Assembly: GCF_025141175.1 (NCBI RefSeq) | Contig: NZ_CP081156.1 | Span: 1-64,000 of the forward strand | Origin: Jannaschia sp. M317 | GTDB taxonomy: Bacteria > Pseudomonadota > Alphaproteobacteria > Rhodobacterales > Rhodobacteraceae | Direction: 5' to 3' | DNA: 64,000 bases | Shown: in pieces, positions 1 through 10,277 of the stretch | Position numbering within the stretch: the stretch's first letter is position 1 | Layout of the letters: the number at the start of each line of letters is the position of its first letter | Position numbers and translations under genes: made by a program | Notes under the pieces: generated by a model | Database searches by the model: none | Told to the model about the DNA's origin: nothing | The model's input: only the letters and a program-made list of their open reading frames with translations

Positions 1-889
1 ACGACCAACCTGGGCGATACGGTGGCCCTGCAGGGCGGGGCCGGCAACGACATCATGACCCTCGCCTTCGACACGTTCGTGGTGACGGGCGACGCGAATG
101 TATCCCTGCTGGACGGCGGAGACGGGGATGACGTCCTCAACGGATCGTTCCTGTACGATATCCTGCTGGGAGGAGAGGGGAACGATACCCTCGTCAGTGG
201 CGGGCCGACCGAGGAACTCTCTCCGGGGTGGCAGCGGAACTACTACGGCGACCGGCTCGATGGCGGCGCGGGCAACGACCGGCTGTTCGGCGGCCTGGGG
301 CGCGACATCCTCGTGGGGGGGGAGGGCCACGATTATATGTACGGCGGCGGCTACGAGACCGGGTCGGGCGACCGCCTGTTCGGCGGCGCGGGCGACGACA
401 CGCTGTCCGGCGGCGGTGGCAACGACGAGCTGCGCGGCGATGCCGGGGGCGACATCACGGACGGGGTTCGGCGCGGATACGGTCATCGGCGGGGCGGGCA
501 ACGACAGGCTGACCGGTGGGGCCCTGGGCGACGTGATCTTCGGCAGCGACGCATGGATTTCATCAACGGCGGCTTCGGCAGCGAGGGTCAACGGCGGCGC
601 GGATGCCGATGCCTTCTTCCATCTGGGCATCGCGACCACGGCAGCGACTGGATCCAGGACTATTCGGCGGCGGACGGCGATGTGCTGGTCTTTGGCCAGG
701 CCGGTGCCACCCGCGACCAGTTCCAGGTCAACCGGGCCCATACCCTGGATGCGGGCGCGGGTCGCCACCGACGAGGCCTTTGTGATCTATCGCCCCACGG
801 GACAGATCCTCTGGGCCTTGGTGGACGGCGACGGGCAGGCCGAAATCAACCTGCGCCTGAACGGACAGATCTTCGATCTGAACGCCTGA
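1..889 (+). pseudogene. RTX calcium-binding protein, 5' end outside window, multiple frameshifts
   Basis: The reading frame is already open at base 1, so the start lies left of the window. Frame 1 encodes GGxGxDxLxGG-type nonapeptide repeats up to about base 455. The conserved tail seen in the downstream RTX genes then continues only by switching repeatedly between frames 1 and 2: breaks near 455-475, 551, 584, 629 and 755-760. The tail pieces are recognisable ([49 protein letters not shown]) and end at a TGA at 887-889. RTX proteins bind Ca2+ outside the cell and leave by type I secretion through a C-terminal signal. At least five shifts in about 300 bp mean either a decayed copy or poor-quality sequence at the contig edge; the two cannot be told apart here. 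Confidence 0.75.
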
Positions 890-989
890 AGGCGGGTCTT
901 CGCCGGTCCGGAGGTGACGCAAGGCGATCCTTTCCCTTAGGATAGGGACGACAAGGCCCGGACAGGGGCTCCGCTCGGGGACAGATGAC

Positions 990-2916
990 ATGACGATCAA
1001 CATCCAGTTCGACTATCGCTTCGACAGCGCCGGCTTCTACGACGCCGAGAAACGCGCAACCTTGCAGGAGGCCGCCCGCATCTGGGGCGAGATCCTGCAG
1101 GACGATTTCGACGAGGTGCCCGCGGGCATCAGCTTTACCATCGACAACCCCTCGGCGGGTGGCACCCGCGAGACGATCGTGCTGGATGCGCCGATCGACG
1201 ATCTGTTGATCTTCATGGGCACGGAAACCCTGGGCGGACCGCTGGCCATCGGCGGCTTCGACGGGACCTCGGCCGTGGGCGACAGCCTGCGCACGCGGGT
1301 GGCGCAGGACTTCCGCGGGGACGGGCCCGACCACCGATTTCGAGCCCTGGGCCGGCACCGTCACCTTCGACCCCGGCTTTTCCTGGAACTTCGGGCTGGA
1401 TGCGCCGGGTCCCGGCGAGAACGACTTTCTGACCACGGCCATCCACGAAATCGGCCATGTGCTGGCGTCGGCACGGCCTGGGTCTGGGACACCTTCGTCT
1501 CGCCTTCGGGGTTCACGGGTTCAATTCCCGGGCGTCCAACGGCGGCGATCCGCTCCCGCTGGAGCAGGACGGCCGCCATATCCGCGACGGGTTCGGCGGC
1601 GGCAGCGTGGTGATGGATCCCACGACCCTGACCGGGTCGCGCAACCTGCCCACCGTGTTCGACCGCGCGATCCTGGCCGACATCGGCTATGAAATCGAGG
1701 GCATGACAAATCAGGGCGAGATCCCGCCCATCGCCACCGAGGGCGACGACCGCACCATCTTCGGCACCGTGGTGGCCGACCTGCTGGACGGGCTGGGTGG
1801 CAACGACCAGATCCAGGGCAATGCAGGTGACGACACGATCCTGGGCGGCACCGGTCAGGACGTCCTGTTCGGGGATGAAGGTGCCGACAGCATCGATGGC
1901 GGCGAGGACGACGACCAGTTGCAGGGCGGCGCGGGCGACGACACCCTGATCGCCGGCGCGGGCGAGGATCTGATGTTCGGCCAAGAGGGACGGACGTGTT
2001 CCGCGTCTTTGCCGGCGGCGGTCGGGCGCGGGGTGCTGGACATGGACCTGGCCACCGAGGTGATCGAGCTGCAGGGCTCGGAGTTCGTCGATGCCGCCGC
2101 GGCGGTCGCGGCGCTGACCAAGCCCTTTTCGAACGTCAGCCGCCTGGACCTTTCAGGACGGCACCGTGGTCGACATCAGCCACGGGGTGCAGAACGGCTC
2201 TCCGCTGACCGAGGCCAATTTCCGCGTGATCGACGACGGACGCGGTCGCGACCTGTCGGGCACCGACGGCAACGACGGGCTGACCGGCGGCACGGGCAAC
2301 GACACGCTGCGCGGGCTGGACGGCAGCGACACGCTGATCGGGGGGGCGGGCGATGACCTGCTGCTGGGGCGGGGCCACATCGGCCGACCTGCGCGATGTG
2401 ATCTTCGGCGGCGAGGGCAACGACACCATCGACGGCGGCTACGGCAACGACGAGCTGCGCGGCGACGCGGGCAACGACCAGATCGCGGGCGGCTTCGGTG
2501 CCGATACCGTCATCGGCGGCACCGGCAACGATACGCTGACCGGGTCCGCCTTTGGCGATGTGATCTTTGGCGGCGACGGCATGGATTTCGTGAACGGCGG
2601 CTTTGGGTCCGACCGGGTCAATGGCGGCACCGGGGGGGATACCTTCTTCCATCTGGGCATCGCGGATCACGGGTCCGACTGGATCCAGGACTATAACGCG
2701 GCGGACGGCGACGTGCTGGCCTATGGCGGCAATGCCACCCGCGACCAGTTCCAGATCAACGTCACGACCACGCCGACCGCAGGCGCGGATGATGTGCAGG
2801 AGGCTTTCGTCATCTATCGCCCCAGCGGTCAGATCCTCTGGGCGCTGGTCGACGGCGACGGCCAGGCAGAGATCAATCTTAGGCTGAACGGACAGGTGTT
2901 CGATCTGACGGCGTGA
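990..2916 (+). pseudogene. RTX metalloprotease (metzincin-like) with multiple frameshifts
   Basis: The ATG at 990 opens a domain that reads like the Rhodobacteraceae metzincin-type proteases. HEIGH (zinc ligands and catalytic Glu) is encoded at about 1444-1458, followed after a missing base by LGVGTAWVWDT, a further His in LEQDGRHIRDGF and a closing ILADIGYEI. RTX repeats follow, then the shared tail (from about 2385) ending in QVFDLTA. The frame breaks near 1316-1330, 1463, 1520-1545, 1990, 2020, 2150 and 2375, and each break needs only a one- or two-base correction. If intact it would be a secreted Ca2+-dependent zinc protease of about 640 residues. The metzincin third ligand (HExxHxxGxxH) is not in its classical spacing, so I assign the superfamily only. 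Dead gene or sequencing errors remain open. Confidence 0.7.
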
Positions 2917-2917
2917 C

Positions 2918-2935
2918 CCCCCCGGTTCAGGGGGG
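2918..2935 (+). terminator. GC hairpin after RTX gene
   Basis: Six C then the loop GGTTCA then six G begin two bases after the TGA at 2914-2916. No T tract follows, so this may be a weak terminator or an mRNA-stabilising stem. The G arm could instead pair with CGCCCCC just before the next start codon (2987-2993). Confidence 0.4.
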
Positions 2936-2993
2936 CGGGCAAGGGCGACGTGGGTGTGTATCCAAGAGCACCTGAATCCCCGGAGACGCCCCC

Positions 2994-4929
2994 ATGACCC
3001 TGACCCTGACCGGTACCCCGTTTCAGATCGACGGCGGTGGACGCCCCCGCACCTTCGAGGTGAACGGCAACATCGTGCAACTGTGGTTCGAGGCCGATTT
3101 TCCCACCGCCCGGCAATACGGTGAGCGGATGTTCGTCACCGTTCTGGCCTCTGACGGCACCGTCCTGATCGAGCGTACCTCGCTGGGCGATGCGCTGGAT
3201 TTCGACGTCGCGCCCAATGGCTTCGGGCAGAACGCCTTTCACGTAACCGAAGGGGCGGGTGGCAGCTATGTCATCCACTACAGCGCGTTCACCAATGGCT
3301 TTGTGCGGGCCGACGGCAGTTTTGCGGCCTATGCCGAAAACCGGCACACGGTAGAAATGGGTGCGGGCGGGGCGCTCGGCACCCCGGTCACGGCCGGGGC
3401 GGGCTTCGTCAAGTTCGAGGACTCCGACACCGTCACGCTGTCGACGGGCAATGTCGCGCTTTTGACGCGGGCGACATCTCTGGGGCAAGTGCAGCTGCAG
3501 ATCCTCTCGCCCGGCGGAGAGGTGCAATCGAGCCGCGCGCTGGAGGGCAGCTTCGACACCGGCGGCATCTTTGCCCAGGTCAGCGACGGGCTGGAGGTGC
3601 TGGAGGTGGCGGGCCGCATCCTGACACTCTACCGCGATCCCGCCAGCCAGTCGGTCTATGGCCAGTTCTCCACCCTGGACGGGGCCGCCGCCCAACCAGA
3701 GTTCGCGATCTCCGGCCCCGGTCACGGCGACGCCAGCAATGCCGCCGTCTGGCTCGACGGAGTGATCGACGCAGAGGTTCTGACCAATGGCAACATCGCC
3801 GTGGTCTGGGCCGACAGTCGCACCGGCTCCGACGGCACCGAAGTCTGGCTCAAGATCCTCTCGCCTGCGGGGGCCACCGTAAAGGCCGAGACCCTGGCCA
3901 ACACCGGGGCCACCGCCGGAGAGCAATTCCACCCCCGGGTGCATGCGCTGGACAGCGGCGGCTTCGTGGTGACCTTCGACCAGAACTTCGCGCCCAACAC
4001 CGACCCGGCAGGCTATGCCCGGCAGTATGACGCGGCAGGCGATCCAGTAGGGGGGCTTGTGTCCTTCGGGGGCGGCACCACGAACGGCAGCGGCGGCTAC
4101 GGGCAGATCCTGGATGCAGGCTATGGATTGCTGATCGACTGGGACGGCACGGTGCAGCGGATATCGGTCGATGGGGCCATGGCACCGATGCCCGAGCCCA
4201 CGTCGGGCGCGGGGGGCGGCACCCCGGGTGACGACGTGCTGGACGGCGATGACGAGCCCAACCGGATCGAAGGCATCGGCGGCAACGACCTGATCCGGGG
4301 CGGCGCGGGCGGCGACACGCTGGACGGCGGCAACGGGGTCGACACGCTGGTGGGCGGCGCGGGCGACGATGTGCTGACCGGCGGCACCTCCATGGCCGAC
4401 CTGCGCGACGTGATCTTTGGCGGCGAGGGTAATGACACCATCGACGGCGGCTATGGCAACGACGCGCTGCGCGGCGACGCGGGCAACGACCAGATTGCGG
4501 GCGGGTTCGGGGCCGATACCGTCATCGGGGGGGCGGGCAACGACACCCTGACCGGGTCCGCCTTTGGCGACGAGATCTTTGGCGGCGACGGGATGGATTT
4601 CGTCAACGGCGGGTTTGGCAGCGACCGGGTCAATGGCGGCGCGGATGCGGACAGTTTTCTTCCATCTGGGCATTGCCGATCACGGCAGCGACTGGATCCA
4701 GGACTACAACGGGGCCGAGGGCGACGTCCTCGTCTATGGCGGCAATGCCACCCGCGACCAGTTCCAGATCAACACAACGACCACCCCCACGGCGGGCGCG
4801 GACGACGTGGCCGAGGCCTTTGTCATCTATCGCCCAACCGGTCAGATCCTCTGGGCGCTGGTCGATGGGGATGGGCAGGCAGAGATCAATCTGCGGCTGA
4901 ACGGGCAGGTGTTTGACCTGACCGCGTGA
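2994..4929 (+). CDS. RTX calcium-binding protein with beta-propeller-like N-terminus (one frameshift)
   Basis: The ATG at 2994 has a GGAG nine bases upstream. Residues 1-400 hold loosely repeated beta-rich units of the form GNIAVVWADSRTGSDG and GGFVVTFDQN, like the propeller-type units in other RTX proteins. From about residue 405 (GTPGDDVLDG) come RTX nonapeptides, then from about 4393 the shared tail. Within the tail the frame breaks at a T4 run (4655-4658): removing one T restores [11 protein letters not shown] and the ending QVFDLTA at 4929. All intact paralogues read through this point, so an extra T, real or a sequencing error, is the simplest explanation. The restored product is about 645 residues, predicted secreted by a type I system that is not encoded in the window. 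Ligand unknown. Confidence 0.75.
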
Positions 4930-4946
4930 CCCCCCGAACCGGGGGG
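4930..4946 (+). terminator. GC hairpin after RTX gene
   Basis: Six C, GAACC, six G begin immediately after the TGA at 4927-4929. The arrangement is the same as after the preceding RTX gene and again lacks a T tract. Confidence 0.4.
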
Positions 4947-5029
4947 TTCGCCGGCCATCCCGCTTTGCGATGTTGGCCCGACCGGCGGGGTGACTCGAAC
5001 GGAAACCCTACTGCGCACAAGGACATGAC

Positions 5030-6832
5030 ATGTCGGATCTGATGACACTCGCCGATGGCCGGACGGTCACCTGGCGGATGGACGCCACCCTGGAAACGCC
5101 GGCGATCCGGATCAGCTTTGCCGGTGCCGACGGAATCCTGCAGGGCACCGACCTGCGCCTGACCCCCACCGAGGCGGGTGCCCGCATTCAGGTCATGGGC
5201 ATCACCTCCATCGACGAGGGGCGCGGCATCCGGGTGTTCTTCCACGAGGATACCTTTCAACGCGGCGATGACGGGTCGATCTATGCCCGCGATTTCGCCC
5301 CCGGCTTTGCCCCCCTGCCCGAGACGATCTCGCGCGAGTTCCACCTCTTTCCCCAGGCAGGTGCCAGCCTGCTGACGCTGGCGGATAACCGGTTGCTCTA
5401 TGGCGCGGATACGCTGGACGCGCCGGACCCCGGCACCTTCCTGCCGGAGCGGGTGTTCCCGATCAGCTTCCTGACCCGGATCTTCCCCTATTCCCAGGAC
5501 ATCGCGCGCGGCGACGACGGCGGTGTGGTCTGGGCCACCATGAGCCGCTCCGCGCCGTTCAGCGACACCCCGGTGCAGCTGCACATCTTCGACAGCGGGC
5601 TGGACCCGGTGATCACCCAGGTCGACGTCGGCTCCGGGTTGCACCGGGCCAACACCGGCGACGCGGCCAGCGCGATCGAGGCGGTCTCGGTCACCACCCT
5701 GACCGACGGGCGCTATGCCGTGGCCTGGACCTCGGAACGCTATGCCGACGCCACCCGCAGCGGCGACCCGGAAAACGGCGTCTTCCTGTCGATCGTCAGC
5801 GCCGACGGCACCCAGGTCGCGCCCGAGCGCAAGGTCTCGCCCGATGGCGCGCAGGTGCAGGAAAAACCGCAGGTCTATGCGCTGGACGGCGGCGGCTTTG
5901 CCCTGGCCTGGCAGAACCGCCAGCAAGGCAACGCCGCCTTCAACGAAGATCTGACGATCCAGACCTACGACGCGGCGGGGGCCCTGCTCGACACCCAGGT
6001 GGTGCCGCGCGGCTTCGGCGATGCGGCCAAGGATTTCGACACCGAGGATCTGGTGATCTCGGGCGACGGCACCTCCTTCTTTCTGGGCCTGACCGAGGTT
6101 CTGTCCCTGGCCGACCGCCCCGACACGCCGACAGGCCCGTCCACGGTGCCCACGTCGGGCGACGACCTCTTGACCGGCACCGAGGGGGCCGACCGTCTGG
6201 ACGGGCTGGCGGGCGACGACACCATCGACGGGCTGGACGGCAACGACACGCTGCTGGGCGGCGCGGGCAATGACGTGATCACCGGCGGCACCTCCATGAC
6301 CGACCTGCGCGACGTGATCTTTGGTGGCGAGGGTAATGACACCATCGACGGCGGCTATGGCAACGACGAGCTGCGCGGCGATGCCGGTGATGACAGCATC
6401 GCGGGCGGGTTCGGGGCGGATACGGTGATTGGCGGGGTTGGCAACGATACGCTGACCGGGTCCGCCTTTGGCGACGTGATCTTTGGCGGCGACGGGATGG
6501 ATTTCATCAACGGCGGCTTTGGGTCGGACCGGGTGAATGGCGGGGCCAATGCCGACACGTTCTTCCATCTGGGCATCGCTGACCACGGGTCCGACTGGAT
6601 CCAGGACTACAACGGGGCCGAGGGCGACGTGCTGGTCTATGGCGGCAATGCCACCCGCGACCAGTTCCAGATCAACACGACGACCACGCCGACAGCAGGG
6701 GCCGACGACGTGGCCGAGGCCTTTGTGATCTATCGTCCCACCGGTCAGATCCTCTGGGCGCTGGTCGATGGCGACGGGCAGGCGGAAATAAACCTGCGCC
6801 TGAACGGACAGGTGTTCGACCTGACCGCGTGA
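5030..6832 (+). CDS. RTX calcium-binding protein with beta-rich N-terminus
   Basis: This is an intact 600-residue frame from ATG 5030, with AAGGA seven bases upstream. Residues 1-375 form a beta-rich region with units such as GRYAVAWTSERYAD and GGFALAWQNRQ, related in style to the N-termini of the genes at 2994 and 10278. RTX repeats begin near residue 376 (SGDDLLTGTEGADRL). The shared tail runs from about 6287 to the end ([36 protein letters not shown]). There is no N-terminal signal peptide, as expected for type I export. Being intact, it is a good reference for the broken copies upstream. The ligand cannot be predicted; surface or matrix attachment is inferred from the neighbouring polysaccharide genes. 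Confidence 0.85.
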   Translation: MSDLMTLADGRTVTWRMDATLETPAIRISFAGADGILQGTDLRLTPTEAGARIQVMGITSIDEGRGIRVFFHEDTFQRGDDGSIYARDFAPGFAPLPETISREFHLFPQAGASLLTLADNRLLYGADTLDAPDPGTFLPERVFPISFLTRIFPYSQDIARGDDGGVVWATMSRSAPFSDTPVQLHIFDSGLDPVITQVDVGSGLHRANTGDAASAIEAVSVTTLTDGRYAVAWTSERYADATRSGDPENGVFLSIVSADGTQVAPERKVSPDGAQVQEKPQVYALDGGGFALAWQNRQQGNAAFNEDLTIQTYDAAGALLDTQVVPRGFGDAAKDFDTEDLVISGDGTSFFLGLTEVLSLADRPDTPTGPSTVPTSGDDLLTGTEGADRLDGLAGDDTIDGLDGNDTLLGGAGNDVITGGTSMTDLRDVIFGGEGNDTIDGGYGNDELRGDAGDDSIAGGFGADTVIGGVGNDTLTGSAFGDVIFGGDGMDFINGGFGSDRVNGGANADTFFHLGIADHGSDWIQDYNGAEGDVLVYGGNATRDQFQINTTTTPTAGADDVAEAFVIYRPTGQILWALVDGDGQAEINLRLNGQVFDLTA

Positions 6833-6960
6833 TCACGAGTCAGCGAACTGCCACGAAGGCCCCTTAACAAAAGTTACCTTACGGGACCTTTTTCGCTTAG
6901 TCTGTCGGCGGCGGCCCCTCAGGCCGCAGCCTTTTGACAGACTTGCTTGGTATTTCATCG

Positions 6961-8898
6961 ATGACATTGATCCCCGGAACCTCCGCCCCTGAAACCCTGA
7001 CCGGCACCCCCGGAAACGACACGATCGAAGGACGCGCGGGCAATGACACCCTGACCGGGGGGGCAGGCGTTGATCAGGTCCGGGGCGGGGCGGGTGACGA
7101 TACCTATATCCTGCGCCCCGGTGACGGGGCCCCGTCGGACAGCCCCCGCGAAGAGCTGCGCGAGTTTCTGGACGAAGGCAGTGACGTGATCCGCATCGAG
7201 GGGGTCGATCCCGGCGATCTGCGCGTCTGGAGCGAGGCCACAGACGTGCTGACCTTCGGCATCGACGACGGCACCGGCACCTATCTGCAAAGCTCTTTCG
7301 TGCACAGCTTTGGCAACAGCAATTCGTTCTGGACTCTCTATGAGGCGGTCGAATTCGACGACGGCACCATCTGGACCGCCGGGCAGGCCGGTCCCCTGAT
7401 CGGGTTGGACATCGCCCAGGTCACCAATGGCACCGCCAGTGCCGACCGGCTGGAAGGTCGCGGCGGCAATGACACGCTGTTCGGGGGCGCAGGTGACGAT
7501 ACGCTGATCGGCGGGGCCGGGGCCGACAACATGGCCGGGGGCGCGGGCGACGATCTCTATGTGATCGGGCGCGGTGACGGCGGGCTGGTCAACTTTTCCA
7601 TCGACATCATCGAAGAACAGCTCGGCGAAGGCACCGATACCCTGCGGTTTGCGGACCTGCGCGCCGACGAGCTTCGGGTTTTCTACGATATGGACCAGGG
7701 GCTGCTGGGCTTCGTCGAAGCCGGGGCGGCGGACCCGCGGCAGGCCACCTACATCTTCCACGGCATCGACCCGGGGGCCGACCTGTGGGACCGGATCGAG
7801 GTCATCGAGCTGACCGACGGCACCCGGATGACTGAGGCCACCGGCCTGACGGTCATCGGCCTGGACACGTCGGGCATCTTGCTGGGCACCCGTGCGGGCG
7901 ACCGGATCGAGGGGCGCGGCGGTGACGATTTCATCCGCGCCGGAGCAGGCGACGACACTTTGGTCGGGGGCACGGGCGACGATACGCTGGTTGGGGGCGA
8001 TGGCACCGATACGGGCGTGATCGCCGCCGCGATCGGCACCGTCTCCGTGGTCGACAGTGCCGAGGATTTCCTGATCTCCCATGGCAACCAGACGGACACC
8101 GTGGATGACAGCATGGAGTTCATTGCCTTCAGCGATGCGACCGTCGCCTTTGCGGATCTGGCGCAGCTGGTCAGCGTCTTCGAGGCGGGGACCGATGGCG
8201 ACGACACGCTGGAAGGGAACAACGGGGCCGACGAGCTGCTGGGCGGCGCGGGCAATGACCGGCTGGTCGGACGCGGCGGCAACGACGTTCTCGAGGGCGG
8301 CGACGGGACGGATGTGCTGATCGGGGGCGCGGGCAATGACGTGATCCTCGGCGGCACCTCCATGGCCGACCTGCGCGACGTGGTCTTTGGCGGGGACGGC
8401 AACGACACCATCGACGGCGGCTACGGCAATGACGAGCTGCGCGGCGACGCAGGCAACGACAGCATCGCGGGCGGGTTTGGCGCCGATACGGTGATCGGCG
8501 GCACCGGCAACGACACCCTGACCGGCAGCGCGTTTGGGGACGAAATCTTTGGCGGCGACGGCATGGATTTCATCAACGGCGGCTTCGGGTCCGACCGGGT
8601 GAACGGCGGCGCGGGGGCGGATACGTTCTTCCACCTCGGTATCGCGGATCACGGCAACGACTGGATTCAGGATTATTCGGCCACCGACGGCGATGTGCTG
8701 GTCTTCGGCGGTGCCGCCACGGCAAACGATTTCCAGATCAACGAGGCGAATACCGCCAGCGCAGGTGATGCAGGCATCAACGAAGCCTTCGTGATCTACA
8801 GACCCACCGGTCAGATCATCTGGGCGCTGGTCGACGGCATGGGCGAAAGTGAGATCACCCTGCGCGTCGGCGGGGTGGAAACGGACCTCTTGGCCTAA
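6961..8898 (+). CDS. RTX protein made almost entirely of calcium-binding repeats
   Basis: I chose the ATG at 6961 (645 residues); a TTG at 6934 in the same frame would add nine residues. RTX blocks occur at about residues 10-50, 160-190, 320-360 and 410-460. Between them lie beta-rich spacers resembling the haemolysin-type calcium-binding-related domain (for example AVEFDDGTIWT and VIELTDGTRMT). The tail runs from about 8353 and is a little more divergent than in its neighbours, ending in VGGVETDLLA. No catalytic domain is visible, so it may be purely structural. The 128-bp gap upstream holds a TAAC-AAAA-GTTA palindrome at 6865-6876; a separate promoter there is possible but I see no convincing -35/-10 pair. 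Confidence 0.82.
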   Translation: MTLIPGTSAPETLTGTPGNDTIEGRAGNDTLTGGAGVDQVRGGAGDDTYILRPGDGAPSDSPREELREFLDEGSDVIRIEGVDPGDLRVWSEATDVLTFGIDDGTGTYLQSSFVHSFGNSNSFWTLYEAVEFDDGTIWTAGQAGPLIGLDIAQVTNGTASADRLEGRGGNDTLFGGAGDDTLIGGAGADNMAGGAGDDLYVIGRGDGGLVNFSIDIIEEQLGEGTDTLRFADLRADELRVFYDMDQGLLGFVEAGAADPRQATYIFHGIDPGADLWDRIEVIELTDGTRMTEATGLTVIGLDTSGILLGTRAGDRIEGRGGDDFIRAGAGDDTLVGGTGDDTLVGGDGTDTGVIAAAIGTVSVVDSAEDFLISHGNQTDTVDDSMEFIAFSDATVAFADLAQLVSVFEAGTDGDDTLEGNNGADELLGGAGNDRLVGRGGNDVLEGGDGTDVLIGGAGNDVILGGTSMADLRDVVFGGDGNDTIDGGYGNDELRGDAGNDSIAGGFGADTVIGGTGNDTLTGSAFGDEIFGGDGMDFINGGFGSDRVNGGAGADTFFHLGIADHGNDWIQDYSATDGDVLVFGGAATANDFQINEANTASAGDAGINEAFVIYRPTGQIIWALVDGMGESEITLRVGGVETDLLA

Positions 8899-8941
8899 AG
8901 CCCCCATCCACAGACCGGTGATTGACCGACGTCAATGATCG

Positions 8942-8982
8942 CCCCCTCGGGTTGCCGTATAATCAGGCGTAAACCGAGGGGG
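8942..8982 (+). promoter_or_regulatory. Inverted repeat covering the ribosome binding site of the next RTX gene
   Basis: CCCCCTCGG (8942-8950) is complementary to CCGAGGGGG (8974-8982). The right arm contains the GAGGGG Shine-Dalgarno sequence eight bases before ATG 8991, so a transcript carrying both arms would hide the ribosome site. A TATAAT lies in the loop (8958-8963) but has no good -35 partner. The regulatory role is inference. Confidence 0.35.
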
Positions 8983-8990
8983 GCAAGTCA

Positions 8991-10151
8991 ATGACACTCA
9001 CTTTCAATTATACAGCGCATCTCAACACGTTGCGTTTCAACGAAGACTGGTCGGAGGAGACGGCGACCTATTCCATGGTGGTGGCATCGATCTGGGTGCC
9101 CGAAGACGAGTTGCGGTTTCAGGTTCCCGCATCGGGCAACATGGATGGCGAAGCTCTGGCAGATCATCTGCTCGGCTATGGCAGCACGCCAATCCCGCTG
9201 TCGAACGAAAACCCGACGTCCATCGGGCATGTCTTTCACGGCGCTGGTCTTGAGACGGACATGATGCGCTTTGATATTCACGTCCGCTCCGGTGATCGCG
9301 TTCTGGGGTTCGACACCGTGTATATCGCGCTCGGTGGTGACCCCCTCCCGGAGTTTCCGTCGGTCGAGGCGTTTCAGGCATGGCAGATGTCCATCGATGC
9401 CGCCGACTGGTGGACACCGGCCACGACCGGTCCCTTCGCGGTTGGCGCGAATGTCGGCTGGGAGGATTTCGACCTCCCGAGGGAGATCATCGGAACAGCT
9501 GGCGATGACACCCTGACAGGTTCGGTGGTCGCAGAGACGATCCGCGGCCTTGATGGGGCGGATACGCTGATCGGGCTGGATGGGGCAGATACCCTGCTGG
9601 GAGGAGAGACGGCAGCCGATCTGCGCGATGTCATCTATGGCGGCGCGGGCGACGACGTCATCGACGGCGGCTATGGCAACGACGCGCTGCGCGGCGATGC
9701 TGGAAACGACTCTATTGCAGGGGGTTTTGGGGCCGATACCGTCATCGGTGGCACCGGCAACGACACCCTGACCGGATCGGCCTTCGGGGACGAGATCTTC
9801 GGCGGCGACGGGATGGATTTCGTGAACGGCGGGTTTGGGTCGGACCGGGTGAATGGTGGGGCGGATGCCGACGCGTTTTTCCATCTGGGCATTGCCGATC
9901 ACGGCAGCGACTGGATCCAGGACTACAACGGGGCCGAGGGCGACGTGCTGGTCTATGGCCAGGCCGGGGCTACCCGCGATCAGTTCCAGATCAACACGAC
10001 GACCACCCCCACGGCGGGCGCCGACGACGTGGCCGAGGCCTTTGTGATCTATCGTCCCACCGGTCAGATCCTCTGGGCGCTGGTCGATGGAGATGGGCAG
10101 GCGGAAATCAATCTGCGCCTGAACGGACAGGTGTTCGATCTGACGGCCTGA
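8991..10151 (+). CDS. Short RTX protein with a unique N-terminal domain
   Basis: 386 residues from ATG 8991, with GAGGGG eight bases upstream. Residues 1-165 match nothing I recognise; they are beta-rich with several Trp and Met residues and look less GC-rich than the flanking DNA. The RTX block is short (GTAGDDTLTGS onward, about residue 167), and the shared tail starts near 9601 (AADLRDVIYGGAGDD) and ends in QVFDLTA. The tail is very close to those of the genes at 5030 and 10278 while the head is unrelated, as expected if heads are exchanged onto a common secretion module. Predicted extracellular by type I secretion. Function unknown. Confidence 0.82.
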   Translation: MTLTFNYTAHLNTLRFNEDWSEETATYSMVVASIWVPEDELRFQVPASGNMDGEALADHLLGYGSTPIPLSNENPTSIGHVFHGAGLETDMMRFDIHVRSGDRVLGFDTVYIALGGDPLPEFPSVEAFQAWQMSIDAADWWTPATTGPFAVGANVGWEDFDLPREIIGTAGDDTLTGSVVAETIRGLDGADTLIGLDGADTLLGGETAADLRDVIYGGAGDDVIDGGYGNDALRGDAGNDSIAGGFGADTVIGGTGNDTLTGSAFGDEIFGGDGMDFVNGGFGSDRVNGGADADAFFHLGIADHGSDWIQDYNGAEGDVLVYGQAGATRDQFQINTTTTPTAGADDVAEAFVIYRPTGQILWALVDGDGQAEINLRLNGQVFDLTA

Positions 10152-10277
10152 GGGCCGGTGCCGGGGCGCTCCGGCTTGCGGGTCGAAAAATCCGCTCTCT
10201 TGATGTAGGATGACATGGCGTGGGGGCGATCGGCCCATTTGCCCGCCCGCACGCGCAATGTCGCCGGGGAGTGTTTC

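Noticed and set aside
990..1613. A classical serralysin
   Set aside because: HEIGH is present but the HExxHxxGxxH spacing is not; the third His lies further on, so only a metzincin-like call is safe.
8958..8963. TATAAT as a promoter for the 8991 RTX gene
   Set aside because: No acceptable -35 hexamer lies 16-18 bp upstream; the nearest TTGACC is about 30 bp away.
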